64,000 bases of DNA from Peribacillus sp. Bi96 (GCF_918698115.1 NZ_CAKKLV010000004.1:186001-250000); one strand, 5' to 3'; shown: positions 10,675 to 20,641, counted from the first letter of the stretch. A program made the numbers and translations. Notes: generated by a model from the sequence alone, not told the origin.

Positions 10675-11961
10675 ATGAAAACAAAAAAATTACAAACCAA
10701 CATTCAATCATTACGTGGTTCGATTGCCATACCAGGAGATAAGTCCATCTCCCATCGTTCGATAATGTTCGGAGCCCTTGCAGAGGGAGAAACGACAGTC
10801 ACTAATTTTCTTCCAGGAGCCGATTGTTTAAGTACGATTTCCTGTTTTCGGCAACTTGGAGTCCATATTGAACAAGAAGGACATCAGGTCCGGATTGAGG
10901 GCAAAGGTTTTCATGGATTGAAGGAACCGGAAGAAGTGCTGGATGTCGGAAACTCTGGTACCACGATCAGGTTAATGATGGGCATTTTGGCCGGACAAGA
11001 TTTTTCCGCCGTTTTGGAAGGTGACGAATCCATAGCCAAACGCCCTATGTCACGGGTAGTGAACCCTCTTCGTGAGATGGGAGCGGTCATTGATGGTCGT
11101 AAAGGTGCCGAATATACGCCTCTCTTCATAAGAGGTGGCAAGTTACAAGGATTTCGATATGAATTGCCTGTGGCAAGTGCGCAGGTGAAATCAGCGATAA
11201 TCCTGGCAGGTTTACAAGCTGAAGGGGAAACGATCATTGTTGAACCGGAAGAGACCCGTGATCATACAGAACGAATGATCCAGGAGTTTGGCGGGAAAAT
11301 CGAAAAGGACGGTCAAACGATTAAAGTTAGCGGAAATCAAGTCTTCAAAGGAACCACGATCCATGTGCCAGGGGATATTTCTTCAGCTGCATTCTTCATG
11401 GTGGCTGCAGCAATCACGGAAAATAGTGAAGTCGTTTTAAAAAATGTCGGCCTTAATTCGACAAGGTCAGGAATCATCGACGTTATGAAATCGATGGGCG
11501 CAGATATTTCGATAGAGATGAAGGCGAGCGAAGGTGAACCAACAGGAGATATTACAGTCAGAAGCTCCCGCTTAAAAGGAACAACCATCAGTGGAGATCT
11601 AATCCCGCGCCTCATCGATGAGATTCCGGTTATTGCACTCCTGGCATCCCAGGCGGAGGGAATAACGACAATCAAGGATGCAGCAGAGCTCAAAGTGAAA
11701 GAGACCAATCGAATAGATACGGTCGCAAACGAGCTTTCCATCCTTGGGGCTGATATAACGCCGACTGCGGATGGATTAATTATCAATGGACGGAAAGCCC
11801 TGAACGGAGGCATGGTTACAAGCCATGGAGATCATCGTATCGGGATGATGCTCGCTGTAGCGGCTTTGATAGCTGATGGTGAAGTGGAACTTGGTGACCC
11901 TGATGCAATTGATGTTTCATATCCACAATTCTTCGAGCATTTGACTCATTTGATTCAGTAA
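10675..11961 (+). CDS. aroE: 5-enolpyruvylshikimate-3-phosphate synthase
   Basis: 428-residue enzyme joining PEP and shikimate-3-phosphate (aroE in B. subtilis naming, aroA elsewhere). [26 protein letters not shown] and the catalytic Asp in IDEIPVIA are visible. [16 protein letters not shown] in place of the E. coli type RP-IG-PL resembles class II enzymes, which are often less sensitive to glyphosate; that property is an inference from the motif only. It is the last gene of the aro block and is followed by a terminator. Confidence 0.95.
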   Translation: MKTKKLQTNIQSLRGSIAIPGDKSISHRSIMFGALAEGETTVTNFLPGADCLSTISCFRQLGVHIEQEGHQVRIEGKGFHGLKEPEEVLDVGNSGTTIRLMMGILAGQDFSAVLEGDESIAKRPMSRVVNPLREMGAVIDGRKGAEYTPLFIRGGKLQGFRYELPVASAQVKSAIILAGLQAEGETIIVEPEETRDHTERMIQEFGGKIEKDGQTIKVSGNQVFKGTTIHVPGDISSAAFFMVAAAITENSEVVLKNVGLNSTRSGIIDVMKSMGADISIEMKASEGEPTGDITVRSSRLKGTTISGDLIPRLIDEIPVIALLASQAEGITTIKDAAELKVKETNRIDTVANELSILGADITPTADGLIINGRKALNGGMVTSHGDHRIGMMLAVAALIADGEVELGDPDAIDVSYPQFFEHLTHLIQ

Positions 11962-11968
11962 ATATTTT

Positions 11969-12011
11969 CAAGTTTACAGACCTATTAAGGAGGTCTGTAA
12001 ACTTTTTTTAT
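11969..12011 (+). terminator. Terminator after aroE
   Basis: AAGTTTACAGACC..GGTCTGTAAACTT stem followed by T7. Confidence 0.9.
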
Positions 12012-12035
12012 TTTCATGTAATTTGCCAGAAAACA

Positions 12036-12050
12036 TTGAAAGCGTTAACA
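12036..12050. promoter_or_regulatory. Perfect cre (CcpA) site
   Basis: TTGAAAGCGTTAACA matches the catabolite-response-element consensus WTGNAARCGNWWWCA at all 15 positions. It lies in the 380-bp gap between aroE and ypiA, after the aroE terminator. The controlled unit would be the small disrupted ORF at 12183 and/or ypiA-ypiB. Confidence 0.6.
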
Positions 12051-12095
12051 TTTTGATGTTCATACGTGTCTTATTCTTAAAAAATTATGAAAAAG

Positions 12096-12108
12096 TGATC
12101 CGTGATCA
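12096..12108. promoter_or_regulatory. Palindrome TGATCcgtGATCA
   Basis: Perfect inverted repeat with a 3-bp centre, between the cre site and ypiA. Possible operator; function unknown. Confidence 0.25.
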
Positions 12109-12182
12109 AAAAGGAGATTGACCGTAGCATGGAGAATTAACTAGTAACCTTTTTTTAATGAGAATGGGAGGGGACTTCATCA

Positions 12183-12302
12183 ATGGAATACAGGGCTACA
12201 GTATGGTAAACTAATGAATACTGCTTACTATGCACCTCACGATTAAATGGGTATTTTGGTCTTGATGGAAGAGAATATGACATATGGCGTGAGAGTGTAT
12301 GA
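12183..12302 (+). pseudogene. Small ORF interrupted by an in-frame TAA
   Basis: ATG at 12183 sits 9 nt after GGGAGGGG, an excellent ribosome site. The frame reads eight residues (MEYRATVW), a TAA stop, then 30 further codons ending in GYFGLDGREYDIWRESV and TGA. The second part is protein-like and in the same frame, so this may be a small gene of 39 codons broken by one stop, or a short leader peptide followed by chance. I do not recognise the product. A perfect cre site lies about 130 bp upstream. Confidence 0.3.
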
Positions 12303-12342
12303 CTAGGGACCAAGTCTATCATGCAAAAGGAAGGAATCAGCA

Positions 12343-13614
12343 ATGAACACTGTGGAACAAGTTATTCAGCATTTAAAAAAAGGGGAATTAAAAGAAGCTC
12401 TTAAACATATAAATCGAATTAAATCATCAGAGTCAGTCGAGGACATATTGTTGCTGGCCGAGGAAATGCTCCAGCTTGGTTTTGTGGAGGAGGCAAAGGA
12501 TCTTTTTGAACACCTATTGGAACTATATCCTGATGAAGGAGAATTGATTGTTTCGTTGGCTGAAATACTGATTGACATGGATCAAGAAGATGAAGCGATG
12601 CTAATGCTTGAAAAAGTAAGTGTAGATGATGAAGTATATCCAAGTGCTTTGCTTTTGGAAGCGGACCTTTATCAATTACAGGGGATGGATGAGGTCAGTG
12701 AAAGAAAATTGCTGCAAGCCAAGGAAATACTGCCAGATGAGATCATCATTGATTTTGCTCTAGGTGAACTGTTCTTTCACCAAGGAAGGGATCAGGAAGC
12801 CATTGCAAATTACATAAAGGTTTTGGAACAGGAACAAGAAATCGCTGGAGTCAATGTCAATCAGAGGCTTGCTGAAGCATTAAGCAGTTCAGGGAAGTTC
12901 GAGGAGGCACTTCCGTACTTTGAAAAGGCCTTAGATGATGGAGTTGAAATCAATACGCTATTTGAGTATGCATTTACAGCTTTCCAGGCAGGTCTTTATG
13001 AGACAGCTGTACGTAAGTTTATTGAACTGAAAGAAATGGATCATGAATACCATTCCTTATATTTATATTTGGCAAAGAGTTATGAACACCTAGAGGATTT
13101 GGAAAATGCCTTGAAAACGGTCAAAGAAGGTATAAAGGCTGATGAGTTCAATAAGGAACTTTATTTCTTCGGTGGAAAAATAGCCTTGAAAAGCGGACTT
13201 GATGAAGAGGCGGAAAATTTATTTAAGGAAGCTCTTGCCATAGATCCTGGATATTTGGAAGCTGCACTTACACTCTTGAAATTGTATATGCATCATGAAA
13301 GATATGAAGATGTGTTGGAGTGTATCGGTGAAGTCAGGCGATACGGGGAGGATGATCCGCAATTTGAATGGATTGCCGCTGTATCCTATCAACATACCGA
13401 ACAATTTAAAGAGGCATTAACCAGCTATCATAAAGCATATAATTCATTCAAGAACAATCAAGATTTCCTCGAAGACTATGGTTTCTTTTTAATTGAAGAA
13501 GGAGACAGAGCCACATCTAGAGAAGTATTTAATAAGCTGCTTGAGATAAACCCAGCGAATGATGAGTATGTGATGATATTAGAGCGGCTAGGTGAAAGTA
13601 CAGATGAAATGTAG
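12343..13614 (+). CDS. ypiA: TPR-repeat protein YpiA
   Basis: 423-residue soluble protein made almost wholly of tetratricopeptide repeats (repeated A-x-x-x-Y/F patterns such as [14 protein letters not shown] and [18 protein letters not shown]). No signal peptide. It pairs with ypiB 42 bp downstream, as in B. subtilis. The YpiB homologue ReoY in Listeria acts in ClpCP-dependent turnover of MurA, and YpiA is thought to assist; that role here is inferred from homology. The ATG follows AAGGAAGGAATC. Confidence 0.85.
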   Translation: MNTVEQVIQHLKKGELKEALKHINRIKSSESVEDILLLAEEMLQLGFVEEAKDLFEHLLELYPDEGELIVSLAEILIDMDQEDEAMLMLEKVSVDDEVYPSALLLEADLYQLQGMDEVSERKLLQAKEILPDEIIIDFALGELFFHQGRDQEAIANYIKVLEQEQEIAGVNVNQRLAEALSSSGKFEEALPYFEKALDDGVEINTLFEYAFTAFQAGLYETAVRKFIELKEMDHEYHSLYLYLAKSYEHLEDLENALKTVKEGIKADEFNKELYFFGGKIALKSGLDEEAENLFKEALAIDPGYLEAALTLLKLYMHHERYEDVLECIGEVRRYGEDDPQFEWIAAVSYQHTEQFKEALTSYHKAYNSFKNNQDFLEDYGFFLIEEGDRATSREVFNKLLEINPANDEYVMILERLGESTDEM

Positions 13615-13655
13615 ATAAGCGAAATAAAACTAAATCAAGACAGAGGAGGGAATTC

Positions 13656-14207
13656 ATGGTGGCTGCCCCTGTTTCTGTGAATGAGAAGAAGGAATTTATT
13701 CGGTGGTTCTTAAATCATTATCAATTGAAACGAAGAGAATGTGTGTGGATATTGAATTATTTGATGAGTCATGATCAATTAATGAAAAAGGTTCATTTTG
13801 TAGAGAACGCCCAATATTGCCCGCGTGGGCTGGTTATGTCGACACATTGTGTGGAAGAGGTTCCTTTCAGGTTCTATAAGTCAAATATCATGACGACCGA
13901 TGCTGAAAAATCTTTTCACGATATCCGTTTAAATCGGGATGAAGATATTTATATTCAACTCAATTTTAAATCCGCATACTCTTCCTATCAATACGCAGCG
14001 GTTCTGGAACATAATCCTTTCATGCCGAAATCAAAGGCAGCGAACGAAAAAGATCAGCTGCTCGCTGAACAATTTTTAGAAAAAAGCATGTTGTATTTTC
14101 AAAGGGACCGCCTGCTTAAGGAAATCGATGAAGCACTTGATAAGCATGATGAACAAGCATTTAAGAGCCTAACTGAACAATTGAATCAGCTAAAAGTACT
14201 TGGCTGA
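13656..14207 (+). CDS. ypiB: UPF0302 family protein YpiB (ReoY-like)
   Basis: 183-residue cytosolic protein. The N-terminal domain ([20 protein letters not shown]) and the C-terminal helical part ([20 protein letters not shown]) are those of the UPF0302/YpiB family. Listeria ReoY is known to promote MurA degradation by ClpCP and so to control peptidoglycan synthesis. A strong site GAGGAGGG precedes the ATG. It ends in its own terminator, so ypiA-ypiB form a unit. Confidence 0.88.
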   Translation: MVAAPVSVNEKKEFIRWFLNHYQLKRRECVWILNYLMSHDQLMKKVHFVENAQYCPRGLVMSTHCVEEVPFRFYKSNIMTTDAEKSFHDIRLNRDEDIYIQLNFKSAYSSYQYAAVLEHNPFMPKSKAANEKDQLLAEQFLEKSMLYFQRDRLLKEIDEALDKHDEQAFKSLTEQLNQLKVLG

Positions 14208-14216
14208 AATAAAATG

Positions 14217-14249
14217 ACCTTTCCGTAATCAGGAAAGGTTTTTATTTTT
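14217..14249 (+). terminator. Terminator after ypiB
   Basis: ACCTTTCC..GGAAAGGT stem with a long T-rich tail. Confidence 0.85.
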
Positions 14250-14369
14250 TATAAAATATTGATAAAATCCACATTTTTGTAAAGACTATGGGTATATGGT
14301 AAATGTGTTATAAAAATAATGGTAAAATGATAAGGAGTTGATTCAAAAAATCGGGAGTGAAGAAAAAAT

Positions 14370-14831
14370 ATGAAGTGGACAGCAAAAGATCTTGACATGT
14401 ACATCCAGTCAAAAGAGTATGTGGATACCGTTTTAATCCCATTGGTTCCCATTTCTTTTGGAGGGCAAATGAAGCAAACTGGTTCAATGAATGAATTTCT
14501 TACCATTTTAAGCTTGGAAATTGAAAAACAGATGAAAGGAAGAATTCTTTTAATGCCAACATTTCATTATTTACATGATGAAATGGATAAAATTGAGCGG
14601 TTAAAGGGTTGGGCCAATGAAGTGAAAGAAAATGATTTCAAGCATATTTTTTTTCTAACATCAGATTTTGAATGGAAAAAGGAAGAGCAGGAATTAGAAA
14701 ACCATTTAGTTTGGATCCCTGCCATCCCCCTAGATAGTCTGGAAAATGACCAAGCCAGGGAAATGATTAACCAGCAAGTTCTCCAAATCCTTGATATTTT
14801 CACTTATAATTGGAAAAATGAAAAAAAGTAG
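14370..14831 (+). CDS. ypiF: DUF2487 family protein YpiF
   Basis: 153-residue cytosolic protein of unknown function. Identified by its position before qcrA and by family sequence (MKWTAKDLDMYIQSKEYVDT at the N-terminus, LVPISFGGQMKQTGSMNEF). No membrane segment or catalytic motif is seen. A candidate extended -10 (TGGTAAAAT, near 14330-14338) lies upstream, so it can be expressed apart from ypiB. Confidence 0.8.
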   Translation: MKWTAKDLDMYIQSKEYVDTVLIPLVPISFGGQMKQTGSMNEFLTILSLEIEKQMKGRILLMPTFHYLHDEMDKIERLKGWANEVKENDFKHIFFLTSDFEWKKEEQELENHLVWIPAIPLDSLENDQAREMINQQVLQILDIFTYNWKNEKK

Positions 14832-14882
14832 GATTTTTCTCATTATTTTCACATAGTTGCCACCTTTTGGGTTTTACAAATA

Positions 14883-14911
14883 TTGACCTTGGTAAATTAT
14901 TGAGATATCAT
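14883..14911 (+). promoter_or_regulatory. SigA promoter for qcrABC
   Basis: TTGACC, 17 bp, TATCAT, about 80 bp before qcrA. Confidence 0.6.
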
Positions 14912-14990
14912 GGAAATGTCCTAGTTTTATAGTGTTGCTATTTATTGGTCCTTTGGGCTCTCAGTATAGTAATAGAGGGGGGGAAAACGC

Positions 14991-15497
14991 ATGAGCAAGC
15001 ATAATGTTTCACGACGTCAATTCCTTAATTACACACTTACTGGCGTTGGTGGATTTATGGCGGCCGGTATGTTGATGCCTATGGTTAGGTTTGCAATTGA
15101 TCCAGTACTATCTGTAGATAAAGGCGGGGATTACGTTGCAACTAAACAAAAGGTAAGTGAACTGACTACCGAACCAACCCGTGTTGACTTTAGCTTTAAG
15201 CAGGTCGATGGGTGGTATGAGTCCGAAGAAACAAATACAGCTTGGGTTTACAAAATGGATGATGGTAAAATCATTGCTTTATCTCCAATCTGTAAACATT
15301 TAGGCTGTACGGTAGCATGGAATACGGATAAGTCTAATCCGAATCAATTTTTCTGTCCTTGCCATTACGGCAGGTATACGAAAGATGGAGTGAACGTGAA
15401 AGGGACACCGCCGGTTTCACCTTTGGATGTCTATGACACGAAAGAAAAAGATGGAATTCTTTACTTGGGTCAACTAAAACCGCATGGGGAGGCGTAA
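14991..15497 (+). CDS. qcrA: Menaquinol:cytochrome c reductase Rieske iron-sulfur subunit
   Basis: 168 residues. An N-terminal RRQFLNYTLTGVG (twin-arginine type) and hydrophobic segment anchor the protein to the outer face of the membrane. The 2Fe-2S site is seen as CKHLGCTVAW (around residue 97) and CPCHYGRY (around residue 122), each giving one Cys and one His ligand. First gene of qcrABC, with GGGGGG 7 nt before ATG. Confidence 0.97.
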   Translation: MSKHNVSRRQFLNYTLTGVGGFMAAGMLMPMVRFAIDPVLSVDKGGDYVATKQKVSELTTEPTRVDFSFKQVDGWYESEETNTAWVYKMDDGKIIALSPICKHLGCTVAWNTDKSNPNQFFCPCHYGRYTKDGVNVKGTPPVSPLDVYDTKEKDGILYLGQLKPHGEA

Positions 15498-15500
15498 ACA

Positions 15501-16175
15501 TTGCTAACAAAGTTATATGACTGGGTGGACGAGCGTTTAGATATTACGCCGTTATGGCGGGATATTGCTGACCATGAGGTTCCTGAACATGTTAACCCCG
15601 CGCATCATTTTTCTGCATTCGTATATTGTTTTGGTGGGTTAACTTTTTTTATCACGGTCATCCAAATCTTGTCAGGCATGTTCTTGACGATGTATTATGT
15701 CCCGGACATTAAAAACGCTTGGGAATCTGTTTATTATTTACAAAATGAAGTGGCCTTCGGTCAAATCGTTCGTGGTATGCATCACTGGGGAGCAAGTCTG
15801 GTTATTGTTATGATGTTTTTACATACTCTTCGTGTCTTCTTCCAGGGAGCTTACAAAAAACCGCGCGAATTGAACTGGATGGTCGGCGTATTGATTTTCT
15901 TCATCATGCTGGCATTAGGTTTAACTGGTTATTTACTGCCATGGGATATGAAAGCGCTATTCGCAACGAAAGTTACTTTGACCATTGTCGATTCGGTACC
16001 GTTAATGGGACCGGCACTCAGGGCATTGATAGCAGGAGATCCAACCATCGTTGGAGCACAGACATTGACACGATTCTTTGCAATTCATGTATTCTTCTTG
16101 CCTGCAGCATTATTTGCTTTACTGGCGGCTCATTTCTTAATGATCCGAAAACAAGGTATTTCAGGTCCACTATAA
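15501..16175 (+). CDS. qcrB: Menaquinol:cytochrome c reductase cytochrome b subunit
   Basis: 224-residue b6-type polytopic membrane protein with four hydrophobic helices. Heme-ligand histidines lie in MHHWGAS and FLHTLRV and later in FAIHVFF and AAHFLM. The start is TTG after GGGGAGGCG and 3 bp past the qcrA stop. It is the split-cytochrome-b architecture (b6 plus subunit IV) with the second part fused to cytochrome c in QcrC. Confidence 0.97.
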   Translation: MLTKLYDWVDERLDITPLWRDIADHEVPEHVNPAHHFSAFVYCFGGLTFFITVIQILSGMFLTMYYVPDIKNAWESVYYLQNEVAFGQIVRGMHHWGASLVIVMMFLHTLRVFFQGAYKKPRELNWMVGVLIFFIMLALGLTGYLLPWDMKALFATKVTLTIVDSVPLMGPALRALIAGDPTIVGAQTLTRFFAIHVFFLPAALFALLAAHFLMIRKQGISGPL

Positions 16176-16231
16176 TAGAATTATGAACCAAGAACTAAAA
16201 AAACCTTTTCATAAAGGAGGGGAATTGTTCA

Positions 16232-16999
16232 ATGCATCGTGGGAAAGGTATGAAATTCGTAGGTGACTCGCGTATCTCTGCGAACCGTAAACCGAATATT
16301 CCGAAAGATTATTCAGAATATCCTGGGAAAACTGAAGCATTTTGGCCTAATTTCCTTTTAAAGGAATGGATGGTCGGGGCAGTTTTTCTTGTTGGTTATC
16401 TATGCTTGACAATCGCACATCCGTCTCCATTGGAAAGAATAGCAGATCCTACAGATACAGCGTATATTCCGCTGCCAGACTGGTATTTCCTATTCCTTTA
16501 CCAATTACTTAAGTATACTTATGCATCAGGCCCTTATAATGCAATCGGGGCAATGGTAATACCTGGTTTGGCTTTCGGAGCATTGCTCTTGGCACCTTTT
16601 TTAGATCGTGGTCCAGAGCGGAGCCCGGCAAAACGCCCTTTTGCTGTAGGCTTCATGCTATTGGCAATGGCGGGTGTTTTCTACTTAACTTGGGAGTCAG
16701 CAGCCCATCACGATTGGGAAGCTTCTAAGAAACAAGGAGCAATCGTAGAAGGTGCAGACATTGATAAAGAGAGCGATGGGTATAAATTGATGGATTCTAA
16801 TGGCTGTATTAGTTGTCACGGAGCAGAATTAACTGGTGGAGCAGGAGCGCCAAGCTTAATTGACACTGGTTTAAGTCCAGAAGAAATTTCTAAAATCGCT
16901 CGCAAAGGCCAAGGTGCCATGCCAGCTGGCATGTTTAAGGGGTCAGATGAAGAATTGGCAACACTAGCTGAATTTGTTTCGGGATTATCCGCAAAATAA
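16232..16999 (+). CDS. qcrC: Menaquinol:cytochrome c reductase cytochrome b/c subunit
   Basis: 255 residues. Residues about 30-155 carry three hydrophobic helices of the subunit IV type, including PLPDWYFLFLYQLLK with the PDWY quinol-site variant of PEWY. Residues about 175-255 are a cytochrome c domain with CISCHGAEL and the distal Met in GAMPAGMF. This fusion is characteristic of Bacillus QcrC. It is last in the operon and followed by a terminator. Confidence 0.96.
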   Translation: MHRGKGMKFVGDSRISANRKPNIPKDYSEYPGKTEAFWPNFLLKEWMVGAVFLVGYLCLTIAHPSPLERIADPTDTAYIPLPDWYFLFLYQLLKYTYASGPYNAIGAMVIPGLAFGALLLAPFLDRGPERSPAKRPFAVGFMLLAMAGVFYLTWESAAHHDWEASKKQGAIVEGADIDKESDGYKLMDSNGCISCHGAELTGGAGAPSLIDTGLSPEEISKIARKGQGAMPAGMFKGSDEELATLAEFVSGLSAK

Positions 17000-17047
17000 T
17001 GTAACCATCCATCAACAGCATTTTTCTTTCATATGCTGCAAATGAAG

Positions 17048-17077
17048 AGCTGACGACTACGGTTGTCGGCTTTTTTA
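17048..17077 (+). terminator. Terminator after qcrC
   Basis: GCTGACGAC-TACG-GTTGTCGGC stem followed by T6. Confidence 0.8.
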
Positions 17078-17184
17078 TTGGTAAATTGAAGATTAATTGA
17101 AAAGAAATAGAAATATAATACTTGGTTTTGATGGTGATGACCTGTAAAATGAGTATACTTGAGTATGTAAGAGAGGTTAAAAGA

Positions 17185-17781
17185 ATGAATATCATCTACA
17201 GTTGGCTTGCAAATCGGCAAATGCTCATTTTGTTATTAATAGTAAATATATTCGGAACTGCTTTTGGATATTATTGGTACGGAAGCCAATTGGAAATTAC
17301 ACCGGCCATATTTTTGGCATTTGTACCAGACAGTCCGACGGCTAGCCTGTTTTTTGTATTTGTATTATTGGGGTTCCTTTTAAAAAGAAATTTTGGATTG
17401 ATGGAAGCCTTGGCGATCATAACACTTTTCAAATATGGCATTTGGGCAGTCGTAATGAATCTATTGACGTTAGTGACAACTGGTACATTGCCTTGGGAAG
17501 GTTATATGTTAATGGCTTCTCATTTGGGTATGGCGATTCAAGGGATATTATATGCACCATTTTACCGAATAAAACCTTGGCATTTGATTGTCGCAGGGAT
17601 TTGGACCATACATAATGACATAATCGATTATGTCTTTGAAATGATGCCTATATATAGTGATTTGTTGGATTATATGAAATCGATCGGCTATTTTACCTTT
17701 TGGCTTAGTATCTTGTCCATCTTCGTCGGCTGGTACTTTGGATATAGAAAAAAGCGAATCACTCTATCCTTCATCCATTAA
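17185..17781 (+). CDS. ypjA: DUF1405 integral membrane protein YpjA
   Basis: 198-residue polytopic membrane protein with about six hydrophobic segments and conserved NIFGTAFGYYWYG at the N-terminus. Function unknown. ATG at 17185, preceded by GAGAGGTTAA, is chosen over an upstream ATG that would add 21 poorly conserved residues. It follows qcrC as in B. subtilis but has its own terminator. Confidence 0.82.
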   Translation: MNIIYSWLANRQMLILLLIVNIFGTAFGYYWYGSQLEITPAIFLAFVPDSPTASLFFVFVLLGFLLKRNFGLMEALAIITLFKYGIWAVVMNLLTLVTTGTLPWEGYMLMASHLGMAIQGILYAPFYRIKPWHLIVAGIWTIHNDIIDYVFEMMPIYSDLLDYMKSIGYFTFWLSILSIFVGWYFGYRKKRITLSFIH

Positions 17782-17828
17782 AAAGTTAACCCCGCATACA
17801 GCTTTGTAAAAGCGGGGTTAACTTTTTT
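17781..17828 (+). terminator. Terminator after ypjA
   Basis: AAAGTTAACCCCGC..GCGGGGTTAACTTTTTT, a 14-bp stem. Confidence 0.9.
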
Positions 17829-17899
17829 ATGTTGACAAGGTCTACTCATGTTTTTTCTTTCATATCGTTTTAGTAGAGATATGAGGAGGGACGAGTAGC

Positions 17900-18685
17900 A
17901 TGTTGAAAAAAATCATATTAACCATTGCTGTTTTATTTGTCGTCTTACATTTCCCTGTCTATGCAGAATCCTCTTCAAGTTTGGAGCAATTAGATAACAT
18001 TTCCGATAGAGCATTGGAAATGACCAAGTTGAAGCGATATGGAGATTCAGAAAAGATGCTGACGTTTTTTTCTGACCGGTTTTTAAAAGAGACAGCGAAA
18101 GAGCAGATTCTTGACATGGACGAACTTCGAATTATCACTGTAGCTCATAATGAGGCGTTGATGACAATAAAGGATATGAATAAGGGAGATTCGGAAAAGG
18201 TTAATTCTGTCACAAAGTTCAGGCTTGTGGTTGACGCGGTCAAGTCCACCCATCAGCCCCTGTGGACAGAGATGGAGGATCAAATGATGAATTCTTTTCA
18301 GCAGACAAAGAATGCCGCAATTAATCAAGACACAATTACATTCAATAGCCAATTGAACTTATTCCTTTCACAATATGAAATGATATATCCGAGCTTGAAA
18401 GTAGACCTGTCTAAAGAAACGATGCAGCAACTGGACACCAGGATTCAATACATTAACCAATACCGCCCGGAAGTAATCAGTGATGGGAAGAATCAAAAGG
18501 AAATGGATGCGTTACAAAATGAACTAACCTCCATTTTTGATGACATGGGAGAGGATGATGCAGACCCTTCCCTATGGTGGGTCATCATATCTACAGGCAG
18601 TATAATTATCATGACTCTTTCATATGTAGGTTGGAGAAAATATAAAGGTGACCAGGGAAGACCGAGAAAAGAACATAATGATTAA
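17900..18685 (+). CDS. ypjB: Sporulation protein YpjB
   Basis: 261 residues with a Sec signal peptide (MLKKIILTIAVLFVVLHFPVYA), a largely helical external domain, and one C-terminal membrane helix (around residues 226-247) followed by a basic tail. The family is annotated as sporulation-linked; its biochemical role is unknown. GAGGAGGGACGAG precedes the ATG. Confidence 0.82.
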   Translation: MLKKIILTIAVLFVVLHFPVYAESSSSLEQLDNISDRALEMTKLKRYGDSEKMLTFFSDRFLKETAKEQILDMDELRIITVAHNEALMTIKDMNKGDSEKVNSVTKFRLVVDAVKSTHQPLWTEMEDQMMNSFQQTKNAAINQDTITFNSQLNLFLSQYEMIYPSLKVDLSKETMQQLDTRIQYINQYRPEVISDGKNQKEMDALQNELTSIFDDMGEDDADPSLWWVIISTGSIIIMTLSYVGWRKYKGDQGRPRKEHND

Positions 18686-18711
18686 AAAGGCATGGGAAGA
18701 GAACACTATAT

Positions 18712-18740
18712 TTGACAGGGGTGCCCTCAAATCATAGAAT
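18712..18740 (+). promoter_or_regulatory. SigA promoter for the YugP-type protease gene
   Basis: TTGACA, 17 bp, TAGAAT: a consensus -35 and good spacing, 30 bp before the start codon. Confidence 0.7.
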
Positions 18741-18770
18741 TAAAAGTAATAATAGTTATAGGAGGATACC

Positions 18771-19445
18771 ATGTATTTCATTTATTTGGCGATTATCATT
18801 TTAATCCCGATTTATGCACAAATGAAAGTGAAAAGTACGTATAAAAAATATTCAAAAGTACCGGCTTCTTCTGGTATGAATGGTGCTGAGACGGCGCGGG
18901 CCATTTTGGATCAAAATGGACTGTTCAATGTCAGGGTAGAAGAGACACCTGGCATGCTATCCGATCATTATGATCCAAGAGATAAAACGGTGCGTTTGTC
19001 AACAAATAACTATCACGGCCATTCAGTTGCTGGTGTTGCGGTTGCGGCCCATGAAGTTGGACATGCGATCCAAGATAAAGAAGCTTATGCATTCTTACGT
19101 TTCCGCCATGCGTTAGTACCGGTAGCTAACTTTGGGTCTAACATATCCTGGATTTTGATTTTAGTCGGGATGTTAGCTTCAATCCCTGGCTTGCTATTGG
19201 CGGGTATCGTATTTATGTCAGCCGCAGTTTTATTCCAAGTGATTACACTCCCGGTCGAATTCAATGCTTCTTCTCGGGCGATGGATCAGCTCGTTTCCGT
19301 TGGGGTCATCCGAAATGATGAAGAACGGGAAACGAAAAAGGTTTTAAGTGCAGCTGCGATGACGTACGTTGCTGCCGCTCTTGTAGCCGTGCTTGAATTA
19401 GTCCGTCTTCTGCTTATGTATACAGGAATGAGAGAAGAAGATTAA
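18771..19445 (+). CDS. Neutral zinc metallopeptidase, YugP family
   Basis: 224-residue membrane metallopeptidase. An N-terminal membrane segment, the zinc motif AAHEVGHAIQ (HExxH, around residue 93), two hydrophobic helices (about residues 120-165) and a final helix are visible; the third ligand is probably Glu in LPVEFNAS. A tripartite YugP arrangement. AGGAGGATACC precedes the ATG. In B. subtilis yugP is elsewhere, so its presence here is a local difference. Confidence 0.85.
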   Translation: MYFIYLAIIILIPIYAQMKVKSTYKKYSKVPASSGMNGAETARAILDQNGLFNVRVEETPGMLSDHYDPRDKTVRLSTNNYHGHSVAGVAVAAHEVGHAIQDKEAYAFLRFRHALVPVANFGSNISWILILVGMLASIPGLLLAGIVFMSAAVLFQVITLPVEFNASSRAMDQLVSVGVIRNDEERETKKVLSAAAMTYVAAALVAVLELVRLLLMYTGMREED

Positions 19446-19448
19446 TTG

Positions 19449-19482
19449 AAAAAGGACGCCATTATATGATGGCGTCCTTTTT
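19449..19482 (+). terminator. Terminator after the YugP-type gene
   Basis: AAAGGACGCC..GGCGTCCTTTTT stem and T tail. Confidence 0.85.
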
Positions 19483-19599
19483 CATGTACCGTTTTTAAAA
19501 GAATCAAAAATAATTGGAGAACACAGCTCATAACATTCATACATTCGGGGAAACATTCAAAATGATTACATGCCATTCGATATGCCTCAAGCAAATGGA

Positions 19600-20472
19600 T
19601 TATCTTTCAATGGGATTCTTGTTCTCATCGAGGGTAAAGCCCTCACCTAATACATCATGCACTTCACTTACAGAGACGAATGCATGAGGGTCCACTGAAG
19701 TTATGCAATTTTTTAACCGGACAAGCTCATTTTTCCCGACAACACAATAGAGAACTTCCCGATCATTGCGTGTAAATGATCCATATCCCCTTAATACAGT
19801 TACGCCCCGCTCCATTTCATTCATGATTTTTTCTGCAATTTCTTTGTTTTTCTCACTGATGATCATTGCACCTCTTGCTGCATATGCTCCTTCCTGCATA
19901 AAGTCAATGACTCTAGCACCGATAAATACGGCAACAAGGGTGTACATCGCTTCCCGGTAATCCAGGTAGGTGAGGATGGAAAGACCAATAACAACGGCAT
20001 CAAAGATGAACATAGTCCGTCCCATGGCCATTCCTAAATACCGATGGGCAAAACGGGCAATGATATCAACTCCGCCTGTTGTCCCTCCGTAACGAAAGAT
20101 GATGCCTAGCCCGACACCAACAAAGACCCCGGCAAACAAAGCCACCAGCATCAAATCGTTTCCGAGGTTGATTTCGATTTGATATCTTTCGAATACCCAT
20201 AGCCAAACGGATAGGCCTACTGTTCCAATGATCGTATAAAAGAAAGATGTCCGCCCTAAATATTTCCACCCAATAAAAAATAATGGAATATTCAAAACCA
20301 AATTAGAATAAGAAGGATTTATTCCAATAAGTTGATATATAATCAAGGTGAGACCGGTGAACCCGCCTTCGGCTAAATTGTTCTGCATGTTAAAATGTAC
20401 AAGGCCAAAGGCAAAGATTCCTGCACCAAATAGGATGAATAATGTATTTTTCAATTTTAAGCCGAAAAGCAT
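19600..20472 (-). CDS. ypjC: YitT family membrane protein YpjC
   Basis: 290 residues: five or six membrane helices (residues 1-185, with GGTTGGVDIIARF) followed by a cytosolic DUF2179 domain (from about 210, ERGVTVLRGYGSFT). Function unknown; paralogues are annotated as possible transporters. The ATG at 20472 has GGAGGT 7 nt before it and gives the B. subtilis length. It is the only reverse-strand gene in this stretch. Confidence 0.85.
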   Translation of the reverse strand: MLFGLKLKNTLFILFGAGIFAFGLVHFNMQNNLAEGGFTGLTLIIYQLIGINPSYSNLVLNIPLFFIGWKYLGRTSFFYTIIGTVGLSVWLWVFERYQIEINLGNDLMLVALFAGVFVGVGLGIIFRYGGTTGGVDIIARFAHRYLGMAMGRTMFIFDAVVIGLSILTYLDYREAMYTLVAVFIGARVIDFMQEGAYAARGAMIISEKNKEIAEKIMNEMERGVTVLRGYGSFTRNDREVLYCVVGKNELVRLKNCITSVDPHAFVSVSEVHDVLGEGFTLDENKNPIER

Positions 20473-20513
20473 GTCCCATACCTCCAAAAGGTTTATATAT
20501 CATTAATTTACTT

Positions 20514-20542
20514 ATTATAACTAATTAGCCAACTATGGGCAA
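20514..20542 (-). promoter_or_regulatory. SigA promoter for ypjC
   Basis: On the reverse strand TTGCCC, 17 bp, TATAAT, about 45 bp before the start. Confidence 0.65.
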
Positions 20543-20641
20543 TTTTGATTCACGAACGTATCTGTTGTCATCTGTTTCACTTTTAGCTAACATGGAGAAG
20601 GTATAATGTAAGGTAAACGAAAATCAAGAATGGGTGACAAT

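Noticed and set aside
17832..17860. SigA promoter for ypjB from TTGACA at 17832
   Set aside because: The -35 is perfect but no acceptable -10 lies 16-18 bp downstream.
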